Below are positions 63,640 through 64,000 of a stretch of 64,000 bases of DNA, one piece after another (position 1 is the stretch's first letter; each line of letters begins with the position of its first letter). This DNA is from Lycocorax pyrrhopterus obiensis (taxonomy: Eukaryota > Chordata > Aves > Passeriformes > Paradisaeidae). The notes under the pieces were generated by a model. That model was not told the DNA's origin. It searched no databases and saw only the letters and a program-made list of their open reading frames with translations. The position numbers and the translations under genes are program-made. Location of the stretch: NCBI GenBank assembly GCA_014706295.1, contig JACSVZ010000007.1:56434975-56498974 (forward strand), read 5' to 3'.

Positions 63640-64000
63640 ACAATCCCGCGCAGGTATGCGAGTTATTGCCTGGTGCCCTCCTGCCTCGCCGGGACGCGGC
63701 CCGAGAGCTGCACAAACACGCTCGGGGAGCTGCAGGTTATACCTTTACCTGCTTTGGCAAGCTCGGCTCAGCCATTAGCCGAGCGAAAGCTGCGCCTCGC
63801 CGCAGGTCCCGGGAGCCGCAGCTGGCCCGGCAGCGCTGCTCTGCCTGTGCCGGCGCGTTCCCCGGCGCGGGCTGCTTCCCCAGGGCAGCTCCGGCAGCCG
63901 GAGCTCACCCCTACCCTCCTTGGCTGCGGCGAGGCGAGGCCAGGCTGCAGGAGGGAGCTGGCTGCTGTCTTGTGCAGCAGAGAGTCGTGAAGGGGCACGG
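63640..64000. promoter_or_regulatory. CpG island running off the right edge
   Basis: A hand count gives about 32 CpGs in the last 350 bases, with high G+C. A minus-strand donor CAG/GTAAAG has its last exonic base at 63749, and a plus-strand CAG/GTATGC lies at 63654/63655. Either could end a first exon starting in the island. A minus-strand leader here would point toward GPR132, 50 kb away, or to an unknown noncoding RNA. Confidence 0.6.
63749..64000 (-). other. Candidate minus-strand first exon in the CpG island
   Basis: The CpG-dense sequence ends in AAAGCAG followed by GTAAAGGTAT, a strong donor. The frame through it is open for 76 codons but starts at an ATG only a few bases from the window edge and matches nothing known. 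GPR132 alternative promoter, a divergent transcript, or the first exon of another gene are all possible. Confidence 0.3.

Noticed and set aside
63445..63990. 181-codon plus-strand frame at the right edge
   Set aside because: Lies over the CpG island, has low-complexity Ala/Arg/Pro/Ser composition, and is mirrored by a frame on the other strand.
1..64000. Search for JAG2 or CDCA4 exons expected from human gene order
   Set aside because: No EGF/DSL-type cysteine spacing and no CDCA4-like start or SERTA segment were seen in any frame, so neither gene is claimed.

Overview
The window looks like bird nuclear DNA and is almost entirely non-coding. Evidence for a bird is the scatter of 5'-truncated CR1 retrotransposon pieces with the typical 3' end (the TCATAGAAT / ATTCTGTGATTCT type octamer tails), a low overall repeat load, and a single intronless receptor reading frame that aligns by eye to human GPR132 (G2A). 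The CR1 subfamily wording at 10.5 kb (a 'ggaagggacc...aaggatcatc...gtccaactcctg' pattern) is of a kind seen in songbirds and other modern birds; the species cannot be named from this alone.

Layout. 0-1.5 kb: a GC-rich edge and a compact CpG island (about 1.13-1.44 kb), probably a promoter of a neighbouring gene. 1.6-10.2 kb: ordinary AT-rich intergenic DNA. 10.2-11.1 kb: two antisense CR1 fragments, then an AT-rich block. 12.0-14.1 kb: the only confident gene, GPR132 on the minus strand. Its coding sequence begins at an ATG at 14056, 24 bases inside an exon whose 3' splice site is at 14081-14082, so at least one upstream 5' exon is expected to the right. The best candidate first exon in range ends at 22204 with a near-perfect donor. 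A second candidate is a CpG-island exon at the right edge, ending at 63749. 14.5-62 kb: intergenic DNA with six further CR1 pieces, simple repeats and a few small GC-rich blocks. One block, at 37.85-37.91 kb, combines a TATA/ATTAAA-like sequence, a pyrimidine tract and a splice donor. 63.6-64 kb: a CpG island running off the window.

In human the order is CDCA4 - GPR132 - JAG2, all on the same strand. No CDCA4 or JAG2 coding exon was recognised here, so the window is best read as GPR132 plus its flanking gene desert and putative 5' regulatory domain. Three tandem GATA sites near 47.9 kb and a GATA plus PU.1-type cluster near 62.4-62.5 kb would fit a blood-cell gene, but this is inference. I found no tRNA, rRNA, CRISPR array, intact retrovirus or novel multi-gene system. 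Most long open frames in the window are what chance predicts.
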